Assembly: GCF_001591385.1 (NCBI RefSeq) | Contig: NZ_BCUU01000005.1 | Location: 34,303-98,302, forward strand | DNA: 64,000 nucleotides | Source of the DNA: Variovorax soli NBRC 106424 | GTDB lineage: Bacteria > Pseudomonadota > Gammaproteobacteria > Burkholderiales > Burkholderiaceae_C | Direction of reading: 5' to 3' | In this document: piece after piece, positions 50,691-59,680 of the stretch | How positions within the stretch are numbered: position 1 is the stretch's first letter | How the letters are laid out: every line of letters starts with the position of its first letter | Notes under the pieces: generated by a model | What the model was told of the DNA's origin: nothing | Databases searched by the model: none | What the model saw: the letters and a program-made list of their open reading frames with translations, nothing else | Position numbers and translations under genes: made by a program

Positions 50691-51668
50691 TCAGCGACTC
50701 TTCACGTGGTTGAGGGCCTTCACGTAGATGTTCGCCAGGCCGAACACCGCCACGAAAAGGATGATCGCGAACGCCGACGAATAGCCCGTGCGCCACTTCT
50801 CGAAGGCCTCGCGCTTGAGCGTGATCGACGCCAGCTCGGTGGCCGAGCCCGGCCCGCCCGAGGTGAGCAGGTTGACCATGTCGAACATCTTGAAGTTCTC
50901 GATGCCGCGGAACAGCACGGCCAGCATGATGAAAGGCAGCACCATCGGCAGCGTGATCGACCAGAACTGCCGCCAGGGCGATGCGCGGTCGACCTCCGCG
51001 GCTTCATAGATGTAGTCGGGAATGGAGCGCAGCCCCGCCAGGCAGATCAGCATGACGTAGGGCGTCCACATCCAGGTGTCCACGATGATGATCGCCCACG
51101 GCGCGAGCTTCACCGAGCCGATCATCTCGAAGGAAGAAGGCGGCACGCCGGTGAGGAAGGCCACGGCGTAGTTGAAGAGGCCCGTCTGCGGCTGGTAGAG
51201 AAAGGCCCAGAAGTTGCCCACCACCGCCGGCGACAGCATCATCGGAATGAGGATCACCGTGGTCCAGAAGCCGTGGCCGCGGAACTTGCGGTCGATCAGG
51301 TAGGCCAGCGTGAAGCCGATCAGCGTTTGCAGCGTGATGGTCCAGAACAGGAAATGCGCGGTGGCCTGCATGGCCGCCCAGATGTCCGGATCGGTGAGCA
51401 CCGACACGTAGTTGTCGATGCCCACATCGATCACGTTGGCGTTGGGCCGGTTGGCCCGGTAGTTGGTGAACGACAGCTTGATCGTCCACACCAGCGGGAA
51501 GATGTTGATGGCCAGGAGCAGCACCATCGTCGGCCCCACGAAGAGCCAGGCGAGCGCCTTGTCCGACAGCCCGCGCAGGCGCAGCGCAACGCCGGGCGGC
51601 GTGGCATGCACCGCGCGGGTGGCGAGCGCGGGCGGGCCTTTCATGATGGGCGGGCGGATGGCGCTCAC
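50691..51668 (-). CDS. ABC transporter inner-membrane permease (MalF-type)
   Basis: 325 residues from a GTG at 51668; an ATG eight codons further in is an alternative. Spans include LAWLFVGPTMVLLLAINIFP and WTTVILIPMMLSPAVVGNFW. The EAA loop is YIYEAAEVDRASPWRQFWSITLP. It lies 11 bases after the binding-protein gene and pairs with the permease at 49715. Confidence 0.92.
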   Translation of the reverse strand: MSAIRPPIMKGPPALATRAVHATPPGVALRLRGLSDKALAWLFVGPTMVLLLAINIFPLVWTIKLSFTNYRANRPNANVIDVGIDNYVSVLTDPDIWAAMQATAHFLFWTITLQTLIGFTLAYLIDRKFRGHGFWTTVILIPMMLSPAVVGNFWAFLYQPQTGLFNYAVAFLTGVPPSSFEMIGSVKLAPWAIIIVDTWMWTPYVMLICLAGLRSIPDYIYEAAEVDRASPWRQFWSITLPMVLPFIMLAVLFRGIENFKMFDMVNLLTSGGPGSATELASITLKREAFEKWRTGYSSAFAIILFVAVFGLANIYVKALNHVKSR

Positions 51669-51679
51669 GGCATTCTCGC

Positions 51680-53026
51680 TTACTTGGAGGTCTTGCCGTC
51701 GTCCTTGAAGACCTTGCGCCAGTCGACCACGAGGGCGTCCAGCGCTTCCTTGGCGGTGCCCTTGTCGGCCACCACGTAGTCATGCGCGCGCTTTTGCATG
51801 GCCAGTAGCAGCTGCGCGTACGAGGGTTCGGCCCAGAAGTCCACCACCATGCCCATGGAGTCGAGGAAGGCCTGGGCAAAGGGCGAGCTCTTCGGGTAGG
51901 CCGGATCGTCCAGCACCGCCTTGGCGGCCGACGAGCCGCCGATGGCCTGCCACTTCTTCTGCACATCGGGGCTGGCGAACCACTTGATGTACTGCAGCGA
52001 CTCGTTGCGGTTGGCCGAGTACGACACCACCGAGATGCCCTGCCCGCCCAGCTGCACGCCGCGGGTCTTGTCCGAAGGGTTGGTGAAGAAGCCGATCTTG
52101 TCGCCGCCCACGTTCGGGTCCTTGTACAGGCCCGGGAAGAAGGCGAACCAGTTCATCATCATCGCCACCTGGCCCGACTTGAAGGCGTCCAGGCCCTCGC
52201 TCATGTAGGCGTTGGTCAGGCCCGGCGGGGTGCTGCCCTTATACAGCGCCTTGTAGAACTCCAGGCCGCGCACCGCGTCGGGCGAATTGACGAAGCCGTC
52301 CATGGCATAGGGCTTCTTCGGGTCCTCGTACTTGAAGCCGAAGGGATAGAGCACGTTGGTCACGCCCATGGTGATGCCCTCGGAGCCGCGCTCGGTGAAG
52401 ATGTAGGCGCCGTAGACCTTCTTGCCGTCGATGGTCTTGCCCTGGAAGAACTCCGACACCTGCTTGAACTCGGCCCAGGTCTTGGGGGGCGCCAGGTCGC
52501 GGTTGTGCAGCTTCTTGAAATCGGCCTGCAGCTCGGGCCTGGCGAACCAGTCCTTGCGGTAAGTCCAGCCCACGGCGTCGGCCATGGCGGGCAGCGCCCA
52601 GTAGTTGGGGCTGTTCTTCGGCCACTGCGCATAGCCCACCACGGTGGCCGGCGCGAAGTCGGTCATCTTGATGCCTTCCTTGGCGAAGAAGTCGTTGAGC
52701 TTGACGTAATGGCCCTGCTCCGCCGCGCCGCCGATCCACTGGCTGTCGCCGATGATCAGGTCGCACAGCTTGCCCTTGGAGTTGAGCTCGTTGAGCATGC
52801 GGTCGGCGAAGTTGGTCCAGGGGACGAACTCGAACTTCATCTTCACGCCGGTCTTGGCGGTGAAGTCCTTCGACAGCTCGACCAGCGCATTGGCCGGGTC
52901 CCAGGCGGCCCAGCACAGCGTGATGGTCTTGTCCTGCGCGCGCACCGCGGTGCTGGCCAGGCCCATGGCAGTGACGGCGGCCAGGGCGACCATCCCCGGC
53001 AACATCTTTTTCGGGAGCAGATTCAT
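51680..53026 (-). CDS. ABC transporter solute-binding protein (family 1, carbohydrate/polyol)
   Basis: 448 residues, ATG 53026 with GGAGA seven bases upstream. Signal peptide LPGMVALAAVTAMGLASTAVRAQ. The mature protein begins DKTITLCWAAWDPANALVEL and contains LCDLIIGDSQWIGGAA and the C-terminal SPDVQKKWQAIGG typical of extracellular family 1. The ligand should be a small polyol or ketose, given the DhaKL genes. It is 61 bases downstream of the LacI gene in the same operon. Confidence 0.92.
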   Translation of the reverse strand: MNLLPKKMLPGMVALAAVTAMGLASTAVRAQDKTITLCWAAWDPANALVELSKDFTAKTGVKMKFEFVPWTNFADRMLNELNSKGKLCDLIIGDSQWIGGAAEQGHYVKLNDFFAKEGIKMTDFAPATVVGYAQWPKNSPNYWALPAMADAVGWTYRKDWFARPELQADFKKLHNRDLAPPKTWAEFKQVSEFFQGKTIDGKKVYGAYIFTERGSEGITMGVTNVLYPFGFKYEDPKKPYAMDGFVNSPDAVRGLEFYKALYKGSTPPGLTNAYMSEGLDAFKSGQVAMMMNWFAFFPGLYKDPNVGGDKIGFFTNPSDKTRGVQLGGQGISVVSYSANRNESLQYIKWFASPDVQKKWQAIGGSSAAKAVLDDPAYPKSSPFAQAFLDSMGMVVDFWAEPSYAQLLLAMQKRAHDYVVADKGTAKEALDALVVDWRKVFKDDGKTSK

Positions 53027-53087
53027 TTGAAGTCTCCAAAAAGTTTCGGGTTCAGGCACTTACCGGGCAGCCGCGCCTTGGTGTTCC

Positions 53088-54125
53088 TCAGTGAAGGTTC
53101 TCGGCCGTCAGGATCTCGATTCGCGGCTGCACCACGTTGAGCGCGCCGCGCACGTTCTCGCAAAGGGCGCGCAGCACGCGGCCCGCCGTCTGCACGCAGT
53201 AGTGGATGTCCTGGTGCAGCACATAGGAAAGATGGTTGGCGCCCAGCAGCGAGGCATGGGCGTCGGTGAAGTCGTGCGCCACCACGCCGGCCTTGGCCGT
53301 GAGGCCCGCCTGCGCCAGCGCGCGCGCGACGCCGGCGCTGCCGGAGCCCACGTTGTAGATGCCCGCCACGCGCTCGGGCTCGATCTCGCTCTTGAGTATT
53401 TGCAGGAGGGCCTCGCAGGCACCGTCGTCGTCGGCCGGCAGGTCGGCGGTGCGCAGCATGGTGAGTTCGGGAAAGCGTTCTTCCAGCACCTGCGCGAAGC
53501 CGATGCGCCGCTCGATCTCGGAGGACAGCCGCGTGGCCTGCGACGACAGCAGCAGCACGTCGCGGCGCTTCTGCTGGCCGGCCATGCGGCCCAGCAGCAG
53601 CCCGGCCGTGCGGCCGGCGGCGCGGTTGTCGGCGCCGATGTAGGTCTCGCGCATGCAGCCGGCCACGTCGGAAAACAGGGTGACCACGTGCACGCCGGCG
53701 CGCACCAGCTCGTTCACCGCGCGCTTGATGGGCGGCAGGTCGGGCGCGAGCAGCGCCACGCCGTCGCAGTCGGCCACCTCGGCCAGCTGCTCGGCGAAAC
53801 GCGCCGGGTCGGCCGCGTCGATGCGATGCGTGACCTCGGTGATGTGGGCATGCCGGAAGTCGCTGGCGGACTGGGCGATCTGGCGCTCCACCAGCTCGAA
53901 GAAAGGCGTCTCCTCGGCCGGCAGCACGTAGGCAAAGCGGGCGTTGGCGCTCTTGCGCGGGCGGCCGGGCTGCTGCTGCGGCGCCCCCAACTCCTCGACA
54001 GCCTGCAGGACTTTCTGGACCGTTTCGGCGTTCACCCCCGGGCGACGATTGAGCACCCGATCCACCGTGGCCGTGCCCACCCCCGCGGTGCGGGCGATGT
54101 CGGCGATGGTGGGTGCGGCGGACAT
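53088..54125 (-). CDS. LacI-family transcriptional regulator
   Basis: 345 residues. The N-terminal DNA-binding domain has APTIADIARTAGVGTATVDR, with VLNRRPGV as hinge approach. The effector domain resembles periplasmic sugar-binding proteins (NVGSGSAGVARALAQ and VLHQDIHYCVQTAGRVL), close to the group that treats ribose-like or polyol ligands. It is the first gene of the operon and likely represses it in the absence of the sugar, binding the inverted repeat upstream. Confidence 0.93.
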   Translation of the reverse strand: MSAAPTIADIARTAGVGTATVDRVLNRRPGVNAETVQKVLQAVEELGAPQQQPGRPRKSANARFAYVLPAEETPFFELVERQIAQSASDFRHAHITEVTHRIDAADPARFAEQLAEVADCDGVALLAPDLPPIKRAVNELVRAGVHVVTLFSDVAGCMRETYIGADNRAAGRTAGLLLGRMAGQQKRRDVLLLSSQATRLSSEIERRIGFAQVLEERFPELTMLRTADLPADDDGACEALLQILKSEIEPERVAGIYNVGSGSAGVARALAQAGLTAKAGVVAHDFTDAHASLLGANHLSYVLHQDIHYCVQTAGRVLRALCENVRGALNVVQPRIEILTAENLH

Positions 54126-54147
54126 GCTTGATGCGGATTTGATGTGC

Positions 54148-54166
54148 TTGATCGTATTGGCATCAA
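54148..54166. promoter_or_regulatory. Inverted repeat upstream of lacI-type gene
   Basis: TTGAT-N9-ATCAA lies 23 bases before the regulator ATG, in an AT-rich patch with further TTGAT/ATCAA half-sites up to 54180. It fits autoregulation of the LacI-type operon. Confidence 0.4.
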
Positions 54167-54216
54167 TAATTAAATCAATCAGGGTTTTGGAGCATCGGGC
54201 CGGACCTGCGCCAGGC

Positions 54217-54242
54217 AAAAAAAAAGCCCGCATTGCGCGGGC
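54217..54242 (-). terminator. Rho-independent terminator of the CAP-domain gene
   Basis: On the minus strand GCCCGC-GCAAT-GCGGGC is followed by a run of nine T. It begins 24 bases after the stop of the minus-strand lipoprotein gene. Confidence 0.85.
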
Positions 54243-54265
54243 CCTGTCGCTTGGTCGGACTCGGC

Positions 54266-55384
54266 TCAGGACGCACCTGCGGTTGTGAAAGTGAAGGGCT
54301 TCAGGCTCACCGCGCCGGTGCTGTTGCTTGTGATCATCGGATTCGTGCCGGTGCTGGTCAGCGGCCCTTGCCGGGGACCCGTGGCCGTCTGGTTGGTCAC
54401 CGACAGGGTCACCGTGTACTGGGTGCCAGCAAGCAGCGGCGCGTCCGGCAGGACCACCGCCTCGTTGGATCCGATGCGGCCGTTCGGGTCGTTGGCCTGG
54501 GTCATCACGGGCCGCAGGGCCACCGGGGTGCCGTCCGAGGTCCTGACCATGGCGGCGGAGGTCACGTTCAGGATCTGGCCCTCGCGCACCATCACCATCA
54601 CGCCCTGGCCCACGGGATTGGTGTTCAGGTCGCGACCGGGGACGGGATTGGGCGACTCGCCGCGCAGCTCGTACTTCACATCCGTGCTGCCTTCGCAGGG
54701 ATAAGTGAGCACCACCGCGCTGCCAGGCTTCTGTGTCGCCGACCCTTGCATCACGCCGGCGTCGAACTGCCCGATGATGCGGGGGCCATGGGTGGCGGTG
54801 GTGCCGGTGGCGTCCGAATTCATCACCGAGATGCCGACATCGAGCATGCCGCGCAGCATCGACAACGCGTGATAAGGCGCACTCAGCAGGCCTCGCACGG
54901 ATTTCGGCCCGTAGTTGGCCAGGTTGGTTGTGCTGCGGAAGTCGATGATGTTTTCCTGGACCTCCGAGTAGTTGTAGCCGGCGGCCTCGGCGCGCGTGCC
55001 AGGGTTGGTGCCCGTGAAGTGCGGGTCGGTCGCCGACTGGAAGTGGCCCGAGATGTTGTTGTAGAGCTGGTAGAAGGCGTGGCCGCGGGCCGCCTGGTCC
55101 AGCGCCGTGCTCTGCCTGAGCAGACCGAAGCCGCAGCGTGCCCGCTCTGCGTTGAGCAGGCTGAAGGCCTTGAGTTCTTCCGAACCCGCGGCGTAGGTGG
55201 GTGCCGGCACGCTGGTCACCAGGGTCGAATCGGCTGCGTCCTGGACGGTCGAAGGGCTGTCGGGCGGCGGGCTCCCGTTGCCGTTGCCGCCACCCCCTCC
55301 CCCGCCGCAGCCCGCGACCATGGCAAGGCACAGCGCATAGGCCGGGAGATGACGTCGTGCTGGGGATCGGCGGGCGGATGTCAT
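54266..55384 (-). CDS. CAP (SCP/PR-1)-domain lipoprotein
   Basis: 372 residues from ATG 55384. Basic start, hydrophobic stretch LPAYALCLAMVAGC with the lipobox Cys, then a glycine run. The CAP domain spans about residues 65-225: FSLLNAERARCGFGLL, ALDQAARGHAFYQLYNN and the GENI-like VQENI. The C-terminal 140 residues are Ig-like beta strands (ALRPVMTQANDPNGRIG, GTQYTVTLSVTNQT). CAP proteins are secreted and include lipases or wall-associated factors. The function here is unknown. It has its own terminator and is divergent from the MFS gene. Confidence 0.85.
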   Translation of the reverse strand: MTSARRSPARRHLPAYALCLAMVAGCGGGGGGGNGNGSPPPDSPSTVQDAADSTLVTSVPAPTYAAGSEELKAFSLLNAERARCGFGLLRQSTALDQAARGHAFYQLYNNISGHFQSATDPHFTGTNPGTRAEAAGYNYSEVQENIIDFRSTTNLANYGPKSVRGLLSAPYHALSMLRGMLDVGISVMNSDATGTTATHGPRIIGQFDAGVMQGSATQKPGSAVVLTYPCEGSTDVKYELRGESPNPVPGRDLNTNPVGQGVMVMVREGQILNVTSAAMVRTSDGTPVALRPVMTQANDPNGRIGSNEAVVLPDAPLLAGTQYTVTLSVTNQTATGPRQGPLTSTGTNPMITSNSTGAVSLKPFTFTTAGAS

Positions 55385-55539
55385 GAGGGGCGGTGCGATG
55401 CAGTGACTGCAGGCTGGGGCAGGGTCAAATATTCCATGGCCGCCCCGGGCCCCGGGGTCGGACCAGGCCGGCAAGCGGCGTGCGCCTTCTTCTTCAACGC
55501 TAGGATCGCGCCTGTCTTTTTTTCAGCGACCCACCCGCC

Positions 55540-57138
55540 TTGTCCTCCTCCCGCGACTTCTCCCTGCACCATCCCCTGGCCTTCTGGATCGGCTGCTGCG
55601 CCATCATCGGCGGCGTGCTCGCGCATGCGCCCATGTTCCTCATGGGCCGCCACACGGGCTATGAGATGGTGGGCATGGCGATGGACGCGCCCATGCTCGT
55701 GGGCATGGCGCTGATCCCGCTGGGCGTGCTGCTGGCGGCCTATGGCCTGCTGCCGCGCATCGCGCAGCTGCGGCGCAGCCTGCACCCCGCGCAGCCGCAC
55801 CTGCAGTTCCACCTGGCCGACGGCGTTGCGCTCAACCGCGAGCACTGGAAGCTGGTGGTGGTACTGGTCGTCGCGCTGGCGGTGGACGTGCTCAAGCCCG
55901 CCACCCTGGGCTTCGTCATGCCGGGCATGACGCGCGAATACGGCATCAGCAAGGAAACCGCCGGGGTGCTGGCGCTGGTGGCGCTCACCGGCACCACGGT
56001 GGGCTCCATCGTCTGGGGGCGGCTCGCGGATGTGTTCGGGCGGCGCTCGGCCATCCTGCTGTCGGCGCTGATGTTCATCGGCACCGCCATCTGCGGCGCC
56101 ATGCCCGCCTTCGGCTGGAACCTGGCGATGTGCTTCCTGATGGGCGCCTCCGCCGGGGGCCTGCTGCCCATCGCCTTCACGCTCATGGCCGAGACGGTGC
56201 CGGCCGCGCACCGCGGCTGGCTGCTGGTGGCGCTGGGCGGCGTGGGCACCTCGGCCGGCTACCTGATGGCCGCCGGCGCGGCCGACCTGCTGGTGCCGCT
56301 GTTCAGCTGGCGCGCGCTGTGGCTGCTGGGCTTGCCGACGGGCCTGCTGATCATCCTGCTCGGGCGCTACATCCCGGAGTCGCCGCGCTTTTTGGCGAAT
56401 GCGGGTTTGTTCGACGCGGCGCGCACCGTGCTGGCCCGCTTTTCCGGCCGCGATGCGGCGGGCGCTGCGGCCAGCGATGCGGTGGTGGCCGAACCCGAAG
56501 CACCGCCCGCCGAACTGGGCACCCTCCTGCGCGGCCCGCACGCCCGCATCACCTGGGGCCTGATCGTCGCGGGGCTGGCCTGGGGCCTGGTGAATTTCGG
56601 CTTCCTGCTGTGGCTGCCGACCAACCTCGGCGCGATGGGCATGGCCCCGGCGGCGGCCAATGCCCTGCTCGCGCGCTCTGCCCTGCTGGCGCTGCCGGGC
56701 ACGGCGCTGGTCATCTGGCTGTACCACCGCTGGAGCAGCGTGAAGGCGCTGGTGCTCTTCGTCGCGCTCACGGCCGGCGCGCTGCTGCTGTTCGCGGCGC
56801 TCGGCACGCTGCAGGTGGCCTCGCCGGCGGCCGTGGTGGCCGCCACCGGCCTGCTGCTGTTCAGCTCCAGCGGCGTGATCGCCATGCTCATTCCGTATGC
56901 GGCCGAGATCTATCCGGTGCGCCTGCGCGGCACCGGCTCCGGCGTCATCGCCGCCAGCTCGAAGGCCGGCGGCATCCTCGGCGCGGGCCTCGGGGTGCTG
57001 GGGATGTTCGGCCACCTGTCGCTGTCGGCGGTTGCCATTGCCGTCCCGATGGCGATGGCGGCCGCCCTGCTCGTGCGCAGCGGGGTCGAGACGCGCGGGC
57101 GCCGGCTGGAAGAGATCCAGGCCGAACTGGCGCCGTAG
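55540..57138 (+). CDS. MFS transporter with N-terminal two-span extension
   Basis: 532 residues from a TTG at 55540; an ATG at 55633 would cut into the first membrane span. Two hydrophobic segments occupy residues about 10-75 before the canonical MFS domain, which starts at LVVVLVVALAVDVLKPATLG. The sugar-porter-type loop GRLADVFGRRSAIL and the PESPRFL motif after span 6 place it in the sugar or metabolite:proton symporter branch. The substrate is unknown. Confidence 0.85.
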   Translation: MSSSRDFSLHHPLAFWIGCCAIIGGVLAHAPMFLMGRHTGYEMVGMAMDAPMLVGMALIPLGVLLAAYGLLPRIAQLRRSLHPAQPHLQFHLADGVALNREHWKLVVVLVVALAVDVLKPATLGFVMPGMTREYGISKETAGVLALVALTGTTVGSIVWGRLADVFGRRSAILLSALMFIGTAICGAMPAFGWNLAMCFLMGASAGGLLPIAFTLMAETVPAAHRGWLLVALGGVGTSAGYLMAAGAADLLVPLFSWRALWLLGLPTGLLIILLGRYIPESPRFLANAGLFDAARTVLARFSGRDAAGAAASDAVVAEPEAPPAELGTLLRGPHARITWGLIVAGLAWGLVNFGFLLWLPTNLGAMGMAPAAANALLARSALLALPGTALVIWLYHRWSSVKALVLFVALTAGALLLFAALGTLQVASPAAVVAATGLLLFSSSGVIAMLIPYAAEIYPVRLRGTGSGVIAASSKAGGILGAGLGVLGMFGHLSLSAVAIAVPMAMAAALLVRSGVETRGRRLEEIQAELAP

Positions 57139-57158
57139 CGTGCGACGCGCCCCGCGCG

Positions 57159-57176
57159 GCGTCACCGAACCGTCAT
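57159..57176 (+). promoter_or_regulatory. Pho-box-like site upstream of phoX
   Basis: GCGTCAC-CGAA-CCGTCAT has two heptamers of the CTGTCAT type with a four-base spacer (11-base period). A TAAATT -10 element lies ten bases downstream at 57187-57192, the usual spacing in PhoB-activated promoters. The phoX ATG is at 57236. Confidence 0.6.
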
Positions 57177-57235
57177 GCGCGGCTCCTAAATTGACTGTCC
57201 CACCGATGACGACGACACTGAAGGAGCCTCCTCCC

Positions 57236-58726
57236 ATGACCTTGACCCGAAGAAACCTGCTGGGCCGCTCGGCGGTCGGCGCCGGTCTTGCCGCCACCGG
57301 CAACCTTGCCGCGCTGATCGCCGGCACCTCCGCCTCAGCCTCCGCTTTCGCTACCGGCAACGGCAGCCCCACCGCAGGCGCCTACGGCGAACTGATCACC
57401 GACCCCGCCGGGCTGCTGGACCTGCCTCCCGGCTTCTCGTACACCGTCGTTTCGCGCGTGGGCGAAACCATGCCCAACGGCAAGCGCCTGCCCGGCCGCT
57501 TCGACGGCACCGGCACCTTCTCCGGCCCGGACAAGTCCATCTTCATGGTGCGCAACCACGAGCAGGGCGCGACAGCCACCGCCATCGGCGCGCCCACGCA
57601 GGACGCGGTCACCGACCCGGCCTTCATCTACGACGCCGGCACGCGCGTCGTGAACGGCGCGACGCTGTACGCGGCCAACGGGGGCACCTCCACCGTGGTG
57701 CTCGACAAGCACGGCAGGAAGACCGACGAGTACGTGAGCCTGGCCGGCACCTTCAACAACTGCGCCGGCGGCGTCACGCCCTGGAACACCTGGCTGACCT
57801 GCGAGGAGACCGAGGTCAAGATGGGTGCCAACGGCGCCCTCAAGGACCACGGCTTCGTCTTCGAGGTCGACCCCTTCGACCCGCAGAACAACCGCAATCC
57901 CTTCCCGCTCGCCGGCCTGGGCCGCTTCGCCCACGAGGCCGCGGTGATCGACCCGCGCACCGGCGAGGTCTACCTCACCGAAGACGCCAGCAATCCGCAT
58001 GGGCTGCTGTACAAGTGCGTGCCCAACAACCCGAACCCCGGCTACGGCAACCTGCGCGCAGGCGGCAGCCTGTTCGCGCTGCAGGCCCGCGACGGCAACG
58101 GGCCGGTGGCCGACCTCTCGGTCTACAGCGTGGTCGGCACGATGCTCCAGGTGGGCTGGCTGGCGGTCAACGATCCGCTGGCGGCCGTCACCTCGACGCG
58201 CAAGCAGTTCCGCCATGCCGCCAACCCGAGCGCACCGGTGGCCACCCGCAGCCGCAAGCTCGAGGGCGCCTGGTTCGGCAATGGCAAGGCCTACATCGTG
58301 TGCTCGTACGCCTCGCCCAGCGACGGCTCGGGCGGCCGCCACGACGGGCAGGTGTGGGCGCTCGACCCGCAGGCCGGCACGCTGACGCTGGAGGTGTACT
58401 TCCCCTACGCCGGCCCCGCCGGCGGCGGCGCGGAAGACTCGGTGCCCGACCAGCCGGACAACATCACCGTCTCGCCCTACGGCGGCCTGATCCTGGCCGA
58501 GGACTCGGCCGGCGGCCAGAACATCCTGGCCGTGGCGCCGGACGGCAGCACCTCGCTGCTGGCGCGCAACCGCCGCGACATCGTCACGCCGGCATCCGAA
58601 GACATCAGCGAGTTCGTCGGCGTGGTGTTCTCGCCCGATGCCAAGACGCTGTTCTTCAGCACCCAGGAGCCGGGCATCACCTACGCGGTGACCGGACCCT
58701 TCGCGCGCATCAACCGGGCGAAGTAG
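57236..58726 (+). CDS. phoX: PhoX/DUF839-family secreted phosphatase
   Basis: 496 residues. Tat signal TRRNLLGRSAVGAG at the N-terminus. The beta-propeller DUF839 domain includes the metal/ligand motifs NTWLTCEETE, GRFAHEAAVIDP and EVYLTEDAS, and a late SEFVGVVFSPD. PhoX enzymes are calcium/iron alkaline phosphatases that release phosphate from organic esters in the periplasm. A Pho-box-like site supports phosphate regulation. It differs from long PhoX proteins (about 600-700 aa), so it may be a related but distinct hydrolase. Confidence 0.82.
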   Translation: MTLTRRNLLGRSAVGAGLAATGNLAALIAGTSASASAFATGNGSPTAGAYGELITDPAGLLDLPPGFSYTVVSRVGETMPNGKRLPGRFDGTGTFSGPDKSIFMVRNHEQGATATAIGAPTQDAVTDPAFIYDAGTRVVNGATLYAANGGTSTVVLDKHGRKTDEYVSLAGTFNNCAGGVTPWNTWLTCEETEVKMGANGALKDHGFVFEVDPFDPQNNRNPFPLAGLGRFAHEAAVIDPRTGEVYLTEDASNPHGLLYKCVPNNPNPGYGNLRAGGSLFALQARDGNGPVADLSVYSVVGTMLQVGWLAVNDPLAAVTSTRKQFRHAANPSAPVATRSRKLEGAWFGNGKAYIVCSYASPSDGSGGRHDGQVWALDPQAGTLTLEVYFPYAGPAGGGAEDSVPDQPDNITVSPYGGLILAEDSAGGQNILAVAPDGSTSLLARNRRDIVTPASEDISEFVGVVFSPDAKTLFFSTQEPGITYAVTGPFARINRAK

Positions 58727-58751
58727 CACAGACAGAGGCAGGGCAAGAAGC

Positions 58752-58776
58752 CAGGCGCGCCCGCGCGGCGCGCCTG
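58752..58776. terminator. Strong GC hairpin between convergent genes
   Basis: CAGGCGCGCC-CGCGC-GGCGCGCCTG forms a 10-bp perfect stem with a five-base loop, centred between the phoX end and the YeeE end. There is no U-tract, so terminator function in both directions is inferred from position. Confidence 0.5.
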
Positions 58777-58778
58777 CC

Positions 58779-59225
58779 TCAGCGCGCCGCGCCGGCCTGC
58801 GCCGCCTTGGCGCCGCCCCTGCGATCCAGCAGCTGCAAGCCCAGCATGCCCACCAGCATCGCGGCCACGAAGACCGCCGCCTTGATCTCGCCCGCGGCCA
58901 TGGCCACGATGCCCGGCCCGGGGCAGAAGCCCGCCAGGCCCCAGCCCGCGCCGAAGATCAGCGAGCCGGCGATCAGGCGCCTGTCGATCTCATTGGAAGC
59001 AGGAAGCCGGATCGGACCGCCCAGGATGGCGCTGGTTCGGCGCCTGGCCAGCGCGAAGGCGAAGATGCCCACGGCAATCGCCCCGCCCATCACGAGCGCA
59101 AGCGAAGGATCCCAGTGGCCGAACAGGTCGAGGAAGCCCTGGACCTTGCCCGGGTCAGTCATGCCCGACAGCAGCAGGCCCCAGCCGAACACAAGGCCGA
59201 CAAGAAATTCGATGGTGCGTCGCAT
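58779..59225 (-). CDS. YeeE/YedE (DUF6691)-family membrane protein, second half
   Basis: 148 residues, ATG at 59225. Four hydrophobic segments. The GWGLLLSGMTDPGKVQGFL start and GAGWGLAGFCPGPGIVAM motif with its Cys identify the C-terminal half of the YeeE/YedE sulfur-compound transporter family. It lies 11 bases after the first half on the same strand, in a sulfide-response cluster. Confidence 0.88.
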   Translation of the reverse strand: MRRTIEFLVGLVFGWGLLLSGMTDPGKVQGFLDLFGHWDPSLALVMGGAIAVGIFAFALARRRTSAILGGPIRLPASNEIDRRLIAGSLIFGAGWGLAGFCPGPGIVAMAAGEIKAAVFVAAMLVGMLGLQLLDRRGGAKAAQAGAAR

Positions 59226-59236
59226 GACGGAACTCC

Positions 59237-59671
59237 TCACAGGTGACGGATCAGGAAGACGGTGAGAAAGCCCGCGCCCATGAAGGCCAGTGTGGCCACC
59301 AGCGAGCGCGGCGACAGGCGCGACAGCCCGCACACGCCGTGGCCGCTGGTGCAGCCCGAGCCCAGCCGGGTGCCGAAGCCCACCAGCAGGCCGGCCGCCA
59401 CGACGGCGCCATAGCCGGCTTCGATGCGCGGCGCCGGCACCAGGCCTGCGGGCGCGATCCAGGAAAAAGTCACCGGCGCGGCCAGCATGCCCAGCAGGAA
59501 TGCGATGCGCCAACCCGCATCCCCCGCGCGCGGCGAAAGCAGGCCGCCCACGATGCCGCTGATGCCGAGGATGCGGCCGCTGAACAGGATGAAGACGGCC
59601 GCCGCCAGGCCGAGCACCAGGCCGCCGGCCAGGGACGCCCAGGGCGTGAAGTGGGTCCAGTCGATGGTCAT
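59237..59671 (-). CDS. YeeE/YedE-family membrane protein, first half
   Basis: 144 residues with hydrophobic spans. [15 protein letters not shown] at the N-terminal side and [19 protein letters not shown] with two Cys residues are the YeeE thiosulfate/sulfur transport motif. The Cys residues are the proposed substrate-relay sites. It is paired with the gene at 58779 and starts ten bases after the regulator. Confidence 0.9.
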   Translation of the reverse strand: MTIDWTHFTPWASLAGGLVLGLAAAVFILFSGRILGISGIVGGLLSPRAGDAGWRIAFLLGMLAAPVTFSWIAPAGLVPAPRIEAGYGAVVAAGLLVGFGTRLGSGCTSGHGVCGLSRLSPRSLVATLAFMGAGFLTVFLIRHL

Positions 59672-59680
59672 GGCGCTTGC

